64,000 nucleotides of DNA. Source: Caldilineaceae bacterium. Lineage in GTDB: Bacteria; Chloroflexota; Anaerolineae; Caldilineales; Caldilineaceae. The stretch covers positions 406,199 through 470,198 of the forward strand of contig JALHQH010000002.1 in NCBI GenBank assembly GCA_022842065.1, read 5' to 3'. Below the pieces are notes generated by a model. The model was not told where the DNA came from and did no database searches. It was given only the letters and a program-made list of their open reading frames with translations. Shown here in pieces: positions 26,898 to 35,313 of the stretch. A program made the position numbers and the translations under genes. The first letter of the stretch is position 1; every line of letters starts with the position of its first letter.

Positions 26898-27971
26898 ATG
26901 TTCAAACGCTCTTACGTTTCTGCGCTTACACGCCTGCTTTTATTTTTCACCTTGAGTTGGTTGGTTATCGGTTGCACAGATGCGGCCGCGCCTGTACAGG
27001 CCACCAACCCTACGCCTGCAGTCAGGACGCTTGACCCCTTTGCCGTCAATCAGGCGTTGGGGCGCGGAGTCAACCTGGGCAACGCGCTGGAGGCCAACTA
27101 CGAAGGCGAATGGGGCATGACGCTTGACGAAAGCTATTTTCGCCTGATTGCCGAGGCCGGCTTTAACAGTGTACGCATTCCGATCCGGTGGAGCGCCCAT
27201 GCGGCTACCGATGCGCCCTACACGATTGAACCCGCATTTCTGGCACGGGTCGATTGGGCGATCGAGCAGGCATTGGCTAACGACTTGCATGTGATCATCA
27301 ATGTCCACCACTACGAGGAGATCATGCAGGAGCCGGATGGGCATGGGGCGCGGTTGATTGGCATCTGGCAACAGTTAGCCGCGCATTATCAGGATCAACC
27401 GGCCGAGGTGCTCTTTGAGTTGCTCAATGAGCCGAATACAAACCTGCTGGCCTACCGCTGGAACGATCTGTTAGCCGAGGCGATTACCACCATTCGTGCC
27501 ACCAATCCGGTGCGTATCCTGGTGGTCGGCCCAACGGGTTGGAACAATCTCAACGATCTCGCCAACCTGGAGTTGCCCGACGATGACCAACTGATTGTCA
27601 CTTTTCACTGCTACGAGCCTTTCCACTTTACCCATCAGGGGGCCGAGTGGGTGCAGGGGACGGAGGCCTGGTTGGGCACCACCTGGGAAGGGACGGAACG
27701 CGACCAGCGCCAATTGATGGCGCTCCTCGACAAGGCGGCGGCTTGGGGTGAAAAGCACAACCGCCCACTTTTTATGGGTGAATTTGGCGCTTACAGCAAA
27801 GCCGACCTGGCCTCACGCGCACGCTGGACGACCTTTATGGCACGCGCTGCCGAGGAACGGGGCTTTAGTTGGGCCTACTGGGAATTTGGCTCCGGCTTTG
27901 GGGTTTACGACCGGGTTGCAGGGCAGTGGAACGCGGAGTTGTTACAAGCTTTGGTGCCAGAGGAGCGGTAG
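26898..27971 (+). CDS. Glycoside hydrolase family 5 lipoprotein (cellulase-like)
   Basis: The 357-residue product has a lipoprotein signal peptide (LLLFFTLSWLVIGC, Cys near residue 26), so it is exported and lipid-anchored. The GH5 TIM barrel shows GRGVNLGNALE, FNSVRIPIRWS, VIINVHHYEE, the acid/base Glu in LFELLNEPN and the nucleophile Glu in LFMGEFGAY. These enzymes hydrolyse beta-1,4-glucans, mannans or related beta-glucosides with retention. The exact substrate is unknown. A standard domain length and no carbohydrate-binding module suggest action on short glucans near the cell. Confidence 0.92.
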   Translation: MFKRSYVSALTRLLLFFTLSWLVIGCTDAAAPVQATNPTPAVRTLDPFAVNQALGRGVNLGNALEANYEGEWGMTLDESYFRLIAEAGFNSVRIPIRWSAHAATDAPYTIEPAFLARVDWAIEQALANDLHVIINVHHYEEIMQEPDGHGARLIGIWQQLAAHYQDQPAEVLFELLNEPNTNLLAYRWNDLLAEAITTIRATNPVRILVVGPTGWNNLNDLANLELPDDDQLIVTFHCYEPFHFTHQGAEWVQGTEAWLGTTWEGTERDQRQLMALLDKAAAWGEKHNRPLFMGEFGAYSKADLASRARWTTFMARAAEERGFSWAYWEFGSGFGVYDRVAGQWNAELLQALVPEER

Positions 27972-27972
27972 G

Positions 27973-28013
27973 GGGAGACACGAGACACGAGAGTCTCGTG
28001 TCTCGTATCTCCC
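27973..28013. terminator. TCTCGTG hairpin between convergent genes
   Basis: GGGAGACACGAGACACGAGA pairs with the following copy with one mismatch. It lies one base after the GH5 stop and 15 before the end of the convergent lipoprotein gene. Confidence 0.75.
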
Positions 28014-28027
28014 TATCTCGTGTCTAC

Positions 28028-28972
28028 TTAACTTTGCGGGAAGGTTACCGTCGCGCTCAAACCGGGGAAGTTGAAGATCAGTTGTAATTGACCGAGTGTG
28101 GCAGCCAGTTCAGGACCGGCAAAGGCGCCAGCCAGGCTGAGCATATTGGTGATCTCATCGCCGCTGGACCACTGCAGGAAGGGCAAGGTATTGCCGTTGA
28201 TGGCAATCAACAAGCCACCCTGAACGGTCTTAATGCTCAAGCTCTCAATCCCTTGGCTGGCGATGCTTTCTAGCTGTTCAGCCGGCAAGGCAAGGGCGGC
28301 CGGTTGGATGCCGATCATGTTGAGCATGAAGGGGTTGATGCCGCCGATCTCTGGGGTACCATCAGCGCCGTAATCGAGGGTGAGGGCAATCGAGCTGTTG
28401 GCGGCTTTGGCCGCTTCAAAGAGCGCAAGGGCGTCAGCGCTGGCCAAGGCGGTGCCATTGGTCTGCAAAGGTTGGCCGACCCCGGCGGGCATTTGCAAAG
28501 CGAGACCAAGCCCCAAGTTGGGCAGGAGCGGTGCCAGTGTCGCCAATGGCCCCGCATCCGTCCCCATGGAAGCAAGGGTATCAGCCAAGGCAGTCATCGC
28601 CGCTTCATCCCAGATGATCGCAGGCAGCGGGTTGCCATTCATGTGAATGCGCAGCACATTCGGGGTGTTGTTGATCTGAATGCTCTCAACATTGGCATCA
28701 GCCATCTTTTGGAGCGTCTCTTCCCCCAGGGAAAGGGCCGAAAGATCAACACCCAAGGCGGCCTGGAACTGTGAAACCGGCGTGCCAAGCAGTGAGGCTT
28801 CCCCGCTGTCGTCATATTGGACAAGGATTGCAGGCAAATCGACATAGAACTCTTCTTCACTGGCGCTGCCCTCGCCAGCGCCCGACCGTGGTGCACAGCC
28901 GGCCAGCACGAGCATAACGACTAACACTGCGGTGAGCCACAGTGAGAGATGCTTACGAATTGATCTCATCAT
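28028..28972 (-). CDS. Lipoprotein of unknown function with an internal duplication
   Basis: The 314-residue protein has a lipobox signal peptide (TAVLVVMLVLAGC, Cys26) and an acidic Ser/Gly/Glu spacer. Two halves of about 80 residues are related (roughly 52-136 and 201-284). The first has VESIQI, LRIHMNGNPLPAIIW; the second has IESLSI, LLIAINGNTLPFLQW. The shared N-G-N-x-L-P-x-x-x-W element marks the repeat. I know no family name. The protein is probably on the outer face of the membrane. GAGGGGATGGG precedes the ATG. It converges with the GH5 gene. Confidence 0.75.
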   Translation of the reverse strand: MMRSIRKHLSLWLTAVLVVMLVLAGCAPRSGAGEGSASEEEFYVDLPAILVQYDDSGEASLLGTPVSQFQAALGVDLSALSLGEETLQKMADANVESIQINNTPNVLRIHMNGNPLPAIIWDEAAMTALADTLASMGTDAGPLATLAPLLPNLGLGLALQMPAGVGQPLQTNGTALASADALALFEAAKAANSSIALTLDYGADGTPEIGGINPFMLNMIGIQPAALALPAEQLESIASQGIESLSIKTVQGGLLIAINGNTLPFLQWSSGDEITNMLSLAGAFAGPELAATLGQLQLIFNFPGLSATVTFPQS

Positions 28973-29131
28973 CCCATCCCCTCTTCATATTTCAAACTAT
29001 TTCAATTGCGCGATTCGATAATTGTTGTGATTGTTCGTGTTGGAAACACGGTGGGTACGATCCAGGCTAAATCAAGCTATATGTAGTTTACCGTGAAGTT
29101 CCATTCTTGCCAAGTGCCTGATAGTGGAAAG

Positions 29132-29255
29132 CAGCAATTGTCAATTTGGGGACGTGTAGTGCGCATCCCCTGATGCGAACGGTCGTGGAACCAGACGGGC
29201 TCAGCATCTAGGGATGCTGAGTACACTGGCATCAAGTTCTAATTGACACTTGCTG
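29132..29255. mobile_element. MITE-like element, TGCGCATC family
   Basis: The ends CAGCAATTGTCAATT and AATTGACACTTGCTG pair with one mismatch. Inside lie GTGTAGTGCGCATCCCC on the left and GGATGCTGAGTACACTGG on the right. The same end and core order occur at 32784-32951 and, as a half copy, at 30482-30560. The rest of the 325-base gap (28973-29297) holds no gene that I can see, though AATTGACACTTGCTG is also part of a 15-bp perfect hairpin at 29241-29280. Confidence 0.65.
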
Positions 29256-29297
29256 TAGCAGCAAGCAGCAAGTGTCAATTAGATTTATGGGGTGAGG

Positions 29298-30278
29298 CTA
29301 TACAATCTGATTATAAAGTGTGCTTTCGCCGCGCCAGAGTCGCGCCAAATTCTCCAGTAGAATGTCAATCACATTGGCTTCATAGCGCCGCGTCTCGCCG
29401 GCAGTATGCGGGGTGATGATCACATTTTCCATGCCCCACAGTGGTGAATCAGGCGCAAGTGGCTCATCATAAGTAGTATCAAGACCAGCCCCAGCCAGCT
29501 GCCCATTTTGGAGAGCAGTTATCAGCGCTGGTTCATCGACGACGCGGCCACGCGCCATATTGATCAGGTAGGCGGACGGCTTCATCGCCGCTAGTGCAGC
29601 GGCATCGATCAGCCCGGTGGTGGCCGGCGTCAACGGGCAGTTGAGCACAACATAATCGGCCCGGCTCAGCAGGGGTAATAATTGATCCGGCGTGTGGATT
29701 TCATCGGCGGGACCATGCGCCGTCGTTGGATCGCGCTTGATCGCGATGACATGCATGTCAAAGGCTTTGGCCAGTTTGGCAACCCGTGAACCGATATCAC
29801 CCATGCCGACGATCAGCAGCGTCTTGCCGCCCAGCTCATCCTCACGCACGGTCAGATCAGAGAGCATCCCGCGCCAGTGGCGTTGGTGTTGGTTGTCGCG
29901 CCCGGTGTGGATGTGGCGGGCAAAGGCCAGGATCATGGCCAGGGTATGTTCGCTGACCGCGTTTTTGTTGACTCCACGTGCGCTGGCCAGACGAATCCCT
30001 CGTGTGCGCAAGGCCGGTTGGTCAAATTGGTCAACACCGGCCCCAATCGCCTGAATAAAACGTAGCTTGGGGGCATGATCCAACAATTCATTACGCCAGA
30101 AGCCAGAGATGACCAAGACCTCTGCTTCCGGCAACCGCGCGACCAGGTCAGCCGGCGTCCAAACTTGAAAATGGGCAATGCCCGTGGCACGCTCAGCGAA
30201 ACACGGTTCCATCTGATAGGCAACATGGGCAAAACAAATGGTGAGTTCATTGCGAAGCGGGAAGGATGGTTGTGACAT
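29298..30278 (-). CDS. D-isomer-specific 2-hydroxyacid dehydrogenase
   Basis: The 326-residue protein has the catalytic Arg in NMARGRVVDEPAL, the Glu in TYDEPLAPDSPLW and the His in VIITPHTAGET. The NAD-binding motif is LLIVGMGDIGSRVAKLA near residue 155. It reduces a 2-oxoacid, or oxidises a D-2-hydroxyacid, with NAD(P). The substrate is not fixed by sequence; glyoxylate/hydroxypyruvate and phosphoglycerate are typical. No ACT domain is present. An 8-bp repeat array starts 24 bases upstream of the ATG. Confidence 0.9.
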   Translation of the reverse strand: MSQPSFPLRNELTICFAHVAYQMEPCFAERATGIAHFQVWTPADLVARLPEAEVLVISGFWRNELLDHAPKLRFIQAIGAGVDQFDQPALRTRGIRLASARGVNKNAVSEHTLAMILAFARHIHTGRDNQHQRHWRGMLSDLTVREDELGGKTLLIVGMGDIGSRVAKLAKAFDMHVIAIKRDPTTAHGPADEIHTPDQLLPLLSRADYVVLNCPLTPATTGLIDAAALAAMKPSAYLINMARGRVVDEPALITALQNGQLAGAGLDTTYDEPLAPDSPLWGMENVIITPHTAGETRRYEANVIDILLENLARLWRGESTLYNQIV

Positions 30279-30301
30279 GAGCGGTTCCGTATTGGTAGAT
30301 A

Positions 30302-30409
30302 GGTAAACTGGTAAATCGGTAAATCGGTAAATCGGTAAATCGGTAAATCGGTAAATCGGTAAATCGGTAAATCGGTAAATCGGTAAATCGGTAAATCGGT
30401 AAATCGGTT
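30302..30409 (-). repeat. 8-bp tandem array, GATTTACC in gene sense
   Basis: Twelve exact GGTAAATC units (30310-30405 on the plus strand) lie after one GGTAAACT and before a degenerate end. In the sense of the downstream dehydrogenase gene the unit is GATTTACC. Confidence 0.95.
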
Positions 30410-30481
30410 TATTGGGGGCAGATGGTTTGGGTCTACTGTAACGAAGATTGGGCTGATTGTCAATCCGGTTTTATCCATCAG

Positions 30482-30560
30482 CAGCAATTCCCATCTGGAA
30501 AGGTGTAGTGAGCGTCCCCGATGCGAACGGACGCATACGAGGTGGGCTGCGCATCTTCAG
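30482..30560. repeat. Degenerate half copy of the TGCGCATC element
   Basis: CAGCAATTCCCATCTGGAA, then GGTGTAGTGAGCGTCCCCGA and GGTGGGCTGCGCATC. No right-hand terminal repeat is seen. The remainder of 30410-30702 has no recognisable gene. Confidence 0.5.
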
Positions 30561-30702
30561 ATCCTTGAAATCCATGAAGAGCCTTACTATTTTTATTGAA
30601 TAGTACATCAGTGCGCCCTGCACAAAAGGACAGCGTGCCCCTAACCTTTTTGGCGGGTACGGTCATCCTGTTCTGTGGTAAAATTACCCCAGCCTTAGAT
30701 CC

Positions 30703-30758
30703 AGTTTACCGATTTACCAGTTTACCGATTTACCTGTCTACCTGTCTACCTGTCTACC
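30703..30758 (+). repeat. 8-bp tandem array of NNTTTACC/TGTCTACC before the ABC exporter
   Basis: Seven phased 8-bp units: AGTTTACC, GATTTACC, AGTTTACC, GATTTACC, then three TGTCTACC. The array ends 30 bases before the ABC exporter ATG and points the same way relative to its gene as the arrays at 25432, 30302 and 35014. The AAGGAG site lies just after it. Confidence 0.85.
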
Positions 30759-30788
30759 TATCCACAAAGCCAAGGAGCAAAAGAGCCT

Positions 30789-32750
30789 ATGCATGGTCAC
30801 GGTTGGTGGAGCTATATCGCATACGATCCGTCGAAGGGCAAGCCGCAGCTGAGTCGTCAACTCTTGCGACGCGTCTTTGCCTATGCGAAGCCTCACCTTT
30901 TTTCAGTTGCAGTCGTCCTGGTGACCATTGTTGCCATTTCCCTCTTAGAATTGATCCCGCCGCTGCTCTATCGCGACTTGATCGATAATGTCTTGCCCAA
31001 CCGCAATTACAGCCGCCTCAACTGGTTGGCCCTTGGGATGTTGGGCATCCCCATTCTCAGCGGTGTGATCAATGTGGTACAGCGCTTTTTCAGCTCGCGT
31101 GCCGGTGAAGGGATCATCTATGACCTGCGCGGCCAGATGTATGATCACCTCCAAGGGATGGCTTTGCGCTTCTTCACCCACACCAAGGCCGGCGAGATCA
31201 TGTCGCGCTTTAACAACGATGTGGTGGGCGCACAAAATGCGATTACCGGCACCATTCCCAGCATTGTCACCAATACCGTAACGCTAGTTTCAACGCTGAT
31301 CGTCATGATCTCGATCGAGTGGCGATTGGCGGCATTGGCCTTGGTGGTCCTCCCGCTCTTTCTGCTACCGGCACGACGGGTGGCCCTTTCCTTGCGCTCG
31401 ATTCGGCGCGAAGCGGCTGATCACAATGCCGAAATGAGCAATATTATCAGCGAGACGCTAACGATCAACGGCGCACTGCTGGTCAAGACCTTTGGGCGGC
31501 AGGGACGCGAGTTGGGGCGCTTCCGCCGTTCCAATGCCGCGGTCCGCGACATTGGCATCCGCCGTGCCCAGGTCGGCCAACTATTCTTTATGGGGATGAG
31601 TATTGCCGGCACGCTCGGCGCGGCGTTGATCTACTGGGTTGGCGGCCATTTGGTGCTCAGCGGCGCGATTAGTACAGGCACGATTGTGGCCTTTGTCGCC
31701 TATCTGGCCCGCCTCTATGGGCCAATCTCTTCCCTCGCCAATGTGCAAGTGGAGTTTGCTACCTCAATGGTCAGCTTTGAGCGGGTCTTTGAGTATCTGG
31801 ACAAAGGCCAGGAGATTACCGACCGCGCCGATGCGATTACGTTAACGCAGGTGGCCGGCCATGTACGCTTTGAAAATGTCTCCTTCAGCTATAGCCCAGA
31901 GCGAGGGGATGGGACGGACGCCCTACAGCCGTTGCCGCTCCCCAATATAGCAGGGCAGCCCGCCCAGCAGAATGGTAATCAATCCACTGGTCCTGGTCAC
32001 AATGGCACAGGCGCAGTAGACATTGAAGAAGAGCAAACAACCTTTGTCCAACGCCCCTACGCGTTGCAACAGGTCTCCTTCGAGATGGAGCCCGGTCAGT
32101 TGGTGGCATTGGTGGGGCCAAGCGGGGCCGGCAAGACGACGATCACCTATCTGCTGCCCCGGCTCTACGATCCAACCAGTGGGCGGATCACCTTGGATGG
32201 ACATGATCTGCGTGAGGTCTCGCAAGAATCATTAGCCGCGCAGATGGGCATGGTAACGCAGGAGAGCTATCTGTTCCACGACACGATTCGGGCCAATTTG
32301 GTCTATGCGCGCGCCGGCGCGACCGATGCCGAGATGGAAGCGGCCTCTCGTGCCGCCCACATCCATGACTTTATTATGAGCTTGCCGGAAGGGTACGATA
32401 CGCTGGTGGGCGAGCGTGGTTACCGGCTCAGCGGCGGTGAGAAGCAACGGATTGCCATTGCTCGTGTCATTCTCAAAGATCCGCGTATCCTCATTCTGGA
32501 TGAAGCGACCTCACATCTCGATTCACAGAGCGAGGCGTTGATCCAGGCCGCGCTGGAACCACTTTTCAAGGGGCGCACCAGTCTGGTCATCGCGCACCGG
32601 CTCTCGACGATTCTCGCCGCCGATAAGATTCTCGTGCTCAACCATGGGCAGATTGTCGAGCAGGGCAAACATAGTGAGCTATTAGCACAGGGCGGCCTCT
32701 ATGCCCATCTCTATGAGACTCAATTTCGCGACGAGTTGGTGGCACAATAA
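30789..32750 (+). CDS. ABC transporter, fused permease and ATPase (exporter type)
   Basis: The 653-residue half-transporter has an N-terminal six-helix exporter domain (VAVVLVTIVAISLLEL, LALVVLPLFLLPA, TIVAFVAYLARLYGPI). The C-terminal ATPase has Walker A GPSGAGKTT near residue 442, Q-loop MVTQESYLF, signature LSGGEKQR, Walker B ILILDEATSHLD and H-loop IAHRLS. Between the domains lies an unusual low-complexity insert of about 50 residues (PLPNIAGQPAQQNGNQSTGP) inside the first ATPase strand pair. Such proteins export lipids, peptides or drugs as dimers. The substrate is unknown. AAGGAG at 30772 fits the ATG at 30789. Confidence 0.93.
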   Translation: MHGHGWWSYIAYDPSKGKPQLSRQLLRRVFAYAKPHLFSVAVVLVTIVAISLLELIPPLLYRDLIDNVLPNRNYSRLNWLALGMLGIPILSGVINVVQRFFSSRAGEGIIYDLRGQMYDHLQGMALRFFTHTKAGEIMSRFNNDVVGAQNAITGTIPSIVTNTVTLVSTLIVMISIEWRLAALALVVLPLFLLPARRVALSLRSIRREAADHNAEMSNIISETLTINGALLVKTFGRQGRELGRFRRSNAAVRDIGIRRAQVGQLFFMGMSIAGTLGAALIYWVGGHLVLSGAISTGTIVAFVAYLARLYGPISSLANVQVEFATSMVSFERVFEYLDKGQEITDRADAITLTQVAGHVRFENVSFSYSPERGDGTDALQPLPLPNIAGQPAQQNGNQSTGPGHNGTGAVDIEEEQTTFVQRPYALQQVSFEMEPGQLVALVGPSGAGKTTITYLLPRLYDPTSGRITLDGHDLREVSQESLAAQMGMVTQESYLFHDTIRANLVYARAGATDAEMEAASRAAHIHDFIMSLPEGYDTLVGERGYRLSGGEKQRIAIARVILKDPRILILDEATSHLDSQSEALIQAALEPLFKGRTSLVIAHRLSTILAADKILVLNHGQIVEQGKHSELLAQGGLYAHLYETQFRDELVAQ

Positions 32751-32783
32751 TCAGCGGTGGGAAGAGTGTCTCGACGGTGCGGC

Positions 32784-32951
32784 CAGCAACTCTCAATGTA
32801 GGAACGTGTAGTGCGCATCCCCAGATGCGCAGCCCAGCTTAATCTATCCGTTCGCAGCTGGGGACCGCGGCGAGTACACGCGTCGGGTACTCCCGTGGCC
32901 TTGCGGGGGATGCGCACTACACTGGTCCCAATTTCATACTGAGACTTGCTG
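32784..32951. mobile_element. MITE-like element, TGCGCATC family, overlapping the metacaspase 3' end
   Basis: The left end has CAGCAACTCTCAATGTAGG and then CGTGTAGTGCGCATCCCC. The right end, inverted, has CAGCAAGTCTCAGTATG and then AGTGTAGTGCGCATCCCC. The right end supplies the last six codons and the TGA of the caspase-like gene. Confidence 0.7.
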
Positions 32952-34973
32952 CTGCGCCGCAGCACGGACCAGACGCACTTTAAGCTGAGCGGTAGTCCAG
33001 TCGGCAGGGGGGATCTGCGTCGTCTTGAGAATAAATTTTCGTGTGCGCTGGCGTGGATCGGTATAAGTAGAAGGCTGCTCAGCGACCGGGGCCTCGTCGG
33101 CAGCCTGCAAGAGCGCGTCGAAGCCGGTAGGCTGGTGGGTGGCGATCAGTTTTAGCGTGATCTCTTCCTGATCAATCCCTGGTGGCAGGTCGAGGCGCAA
33201 TTGCCAGTGCGGCTCCGTACGCAGGCCGATGTTGATTGTGTGGTTGACCGCGAGGGCTTCCTTGGCCCCGGCGACTTGCGGGTAAAGCTGTTCGACCGTG
33301 CCATTTGGCCAACAGGCAAGCAAGCCAAGGTAGAGTGGTTGACGACCGGCGTTTGTAATCTCAACCACAAAAGGGGTGCCTGTTGGCAACGTAAAGGTCC
33401 CAGCAGGAGAAGTAGCGAGTTCAGCGGAGCGCGCTTCCCCCGTCGTGGCATCCAATATTAATTGCTTTAGGCCAAGGGCAATGACCCCGGCCAACGTGGA
33501 ATGGGGGTTTTGCAGTGTAGCCAGCAGTTGCGCTTGAACAATCAGTTGCAGATCAGCCGCCACGCGGTTAAGATCAGCCGCGCGTAGTGGTCGGCGGGCC
33601 CGGTTTAGGTCGCGCAGGCTATAATGGCGGAAGAGCCGCTGCCCCGCCCCATCCTGCAACTCCAGCCGATCCCCATCCAGCAGCAAGCGTAGATCAGCGC
33701 TGGCGGTGGCGGGGCGCAACTCAAGCAGCCCCACCAGATCGTTTTGGGCCAGCCGGGCACGGATGGCATCGCTATTCATCCCACTGGCCATAATCAAGGC
33801 GACCGTGCGGCGGCTTTCACCCAGGGCCGGCGCAGCAATGACAACCCGTGCCGCCAAGGGAATGGCAACGTCACCGGCAAGCACCCGGCACAGGCTACGC
33901 GTCGCTTCACTACGCACAACTTCCAGGGTCGCCAGTGGTGCGCCGGCCTCCGCCACCGTGCGCGCAGTCGGGGGATAGACCCATAGCTGATCCCCTTGCG
34001 CCAGGCGTTGCACCATGCCACCATCGATCCAAAGCGCTTCACCCTCAATTTCAACCACCCGCAGCCAAAGATCACGCGTGGGGCGCAGCCCGCCAAAGAT
34101 CTGGCGGCCCCAATCGCCTTCACATTGGGGGTTCTGTGCCTGATAGAGTGCACGCACCCCAGCAGTCAGTTGCTCATGTAGTTCATAATAGGTCAAGGGG
34201 TGGTTATCATCCATGCCCAGCAACAATTGCACCAAGGTATGGGTTAATACCCCATGCGGCAAGTGCCCTGCCGGCGTGTCAAAGCGATGTTCGTGTGCAA
34301 GCTCTTTGTCGCGGCAGGCAGCCAGCAATACATGATGGGCACCGCCCCGTGCCCAATGGCTGCGTGCAGGCACAACCATGCTACGGGTCGCAGACGCGTC
34401 TGGTCGCATCGCGTCCGGCCGGGCTGGCTGGGGCCGCCGATCAATGGCGCAGCCGCGCGTTTGGGCAATTGTTTTGGTCGTTGTGCCGGTCCGTGTCCCA
34501 CCACCGGAATGGCAGCAGTCCAGGATCACCGTAATGTTATGGGTATAGCGCGCCGCCTCATCCAGCAGCAAACCCAATTCCCAATCTTTCAGATCATAGT
34601 GATCCGGCAGTCGGCTATCATGGCAGACGAGCGTCTCATCCAGCCCATCCGCTTCCGTGCCGGTGGGATCAGGGGCTTGACTGCCGTGGCCACTAAAGTG
34701 AAACAGCAGGGCCGGCGGCTCCCCCTGGCGGTCGGCCGCGGCCCAGGCACGCGCCGACGCAATCAGGTGCGCCTGAAAAGCCGCGCGCACCGCACTCGTG
34801 GTCGCGTCTGTATCGGTAAGGATCTGAATTTGCGCAGGCGGAACCGCAAAACGCGCGGTCAGTAGCTGAGCCATTGCAGTAACATCATTAACACTGCCGC
34901 CCAAATCGGGAACTTGTGGGCTGGCATACCGATTGATACCGACTAAGAGTGCGTAGAGTGTAGGTTGCGTCAT
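32934..34973 (-). CDS. Caspase-like (peptidase C14) protein
   Basis: The 679-residue protein begins MTQPTLYALLVGINRYASP, the usual start of a prokaryotic metacaspase/orthocaspase domain. The catalytic dyad is visible: His96 in FHFSGHGS and Cys154 in ILDCCHSGG. Acidic residues nearby (DADGLDETLVCHD-like) fit a basic substrate preference. A region of unknown function of about 380 residues follows. It includes a beta-rich stretch that resembles a DUF4384-type domain (PFVVEITNAGRQPLYLGLLA). No signal peptide is seen. An upstream ATG at 35072 would add 33 residues coded by an 8-bp array (IYRYTDIPIYRYTD) and is rejected. The C-terminal AAAQQQVSV is coded by a MITE end. Confidence 0.85.
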   Translation of the reverse strand: MTQPTLYALLVGINRYASPQVPDLGGSVNDVTAMAQLLTARFAVPPAQIQILTDTDATTSAVRAAFQAHLIASARAWAAADRQGEPPALLFHFSGHGSQAPDPTGTEADGLDETLVCHDSRLPDHYDLKDWELGLLLDEAARYTHNITVILDCCHSGGGTRTGTTTKTIAQTRGCAIDRRPQPARPDAMRPDASATRSMVVPARSHWARGGAHHVLLAACRDKELAHEHRFDTPAGHLPHGVLTHTLVQLLLGMDDNHPLTYYELHEQLTAGVRALYQAQNPQCEGDWGRQIFGGLRPTRDLWLRVVEIEGEALWIDGGMVQRLAQGDQLWVYPPTARTVAEAGAPLATLEVVRSEATRSLCRVLAGDVAIPLAARVVIAAPALGESRRTVALIMASGMNSDAIRARLAQNDLVGLLELRPATASADLRLLLDGDRLELQDGAGQRLFRHYSLRDLNRARRPLRAADLNRVAADLQLIVQAQLLATLQNPHSTLAGVIALGLKQLILDATTGEARSAELATSPAGTFTLPTGTPFVVEITNAGRQPLYLGLLACWPNGTVEQLYPQVAGAKEALAVNHTINIGLRTEPHWQLRLDLPPGIDQEEITLKLIATHQPTGFDALLQAADEAPVAEQPSTYTDPRQRTRKFILKTTQIPPADWTTAQLKVRLVRAAAQQQVSV

Positions 34974-35013
34974 GGTTGGCCCGTTGGGAGGTGGATGGGT
35001 GAACAGGTAGATT

Positions 35014-35065
35014 GGTATATCGGTATATCGGTATATCGGTATATCGGTATATCGGTATATCGGTA
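35014..35065 (-). repeat. 8-bp tandem array, GATATACC in gene sense
   Basis: Six exact GGTATATC units (35014-35061 on the plus strand) are followed by GGTAGAGG. The array lies 41 bases upstream of the caspase-like start at 34973. Confidence 0.92.
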
Positions 35066-35084
35066 GAGGCAAACCTGTATACTT

Positions 35085-35150
35085 GTCTACTGATTTACCG
35101 ATTTACTGATCTACTGATCTACTGATCTACTGATCAACCTACCCACCAAT
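35085..35150 (+). repeat. ACTGATCT/ACTGATTT word array
   Basis: Repeated words TACTGATTTACCGATTTACT and TGATCTACTGATCTACTGA run to 35140 in the gap between the divergent caspase-like and metalloprotease genes. The rest of 35150-35313 is AT-rich and probably carries the metalloprotease promoter; no clear boxes are claimed. Confidence 0.6.
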
Positions 35151-35313
35151 TTTACCGTTTTCGTCAGCTTTTTGAAATTATTTGACAGACAAGATTATTG
35201 TAAAGTAAGGGTAAGCCAGGAATCGCGTAAATTGATTTATAAAGTATGGTAAGCGGCATGGTTTGTAAAGCAATCATGCGCAACGGCCAATTCAATGATA
35301 AAGGAACGCATCC

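Noticed and set aside
30310..30405. CRISPR-like repeat array
   Set aside because: The unit is 8 bp with no spacers and no cas gene is nearby. It is a simple tandem repeat.
29933..30487. A 184-residue minus-strand frame
   Set aside because: It runs through the GGTAAATC array and the dehydrogenase gene in another frame, giving a repeated YRFTDLPI product.
34974..35072. N-terminal extension IYRYTDIPIYRYTD of the caspase-like protein
   Set aside because: It is the 8-bp GGTATATC array read as codons. The caspase fold begins at the ATG at 34973.
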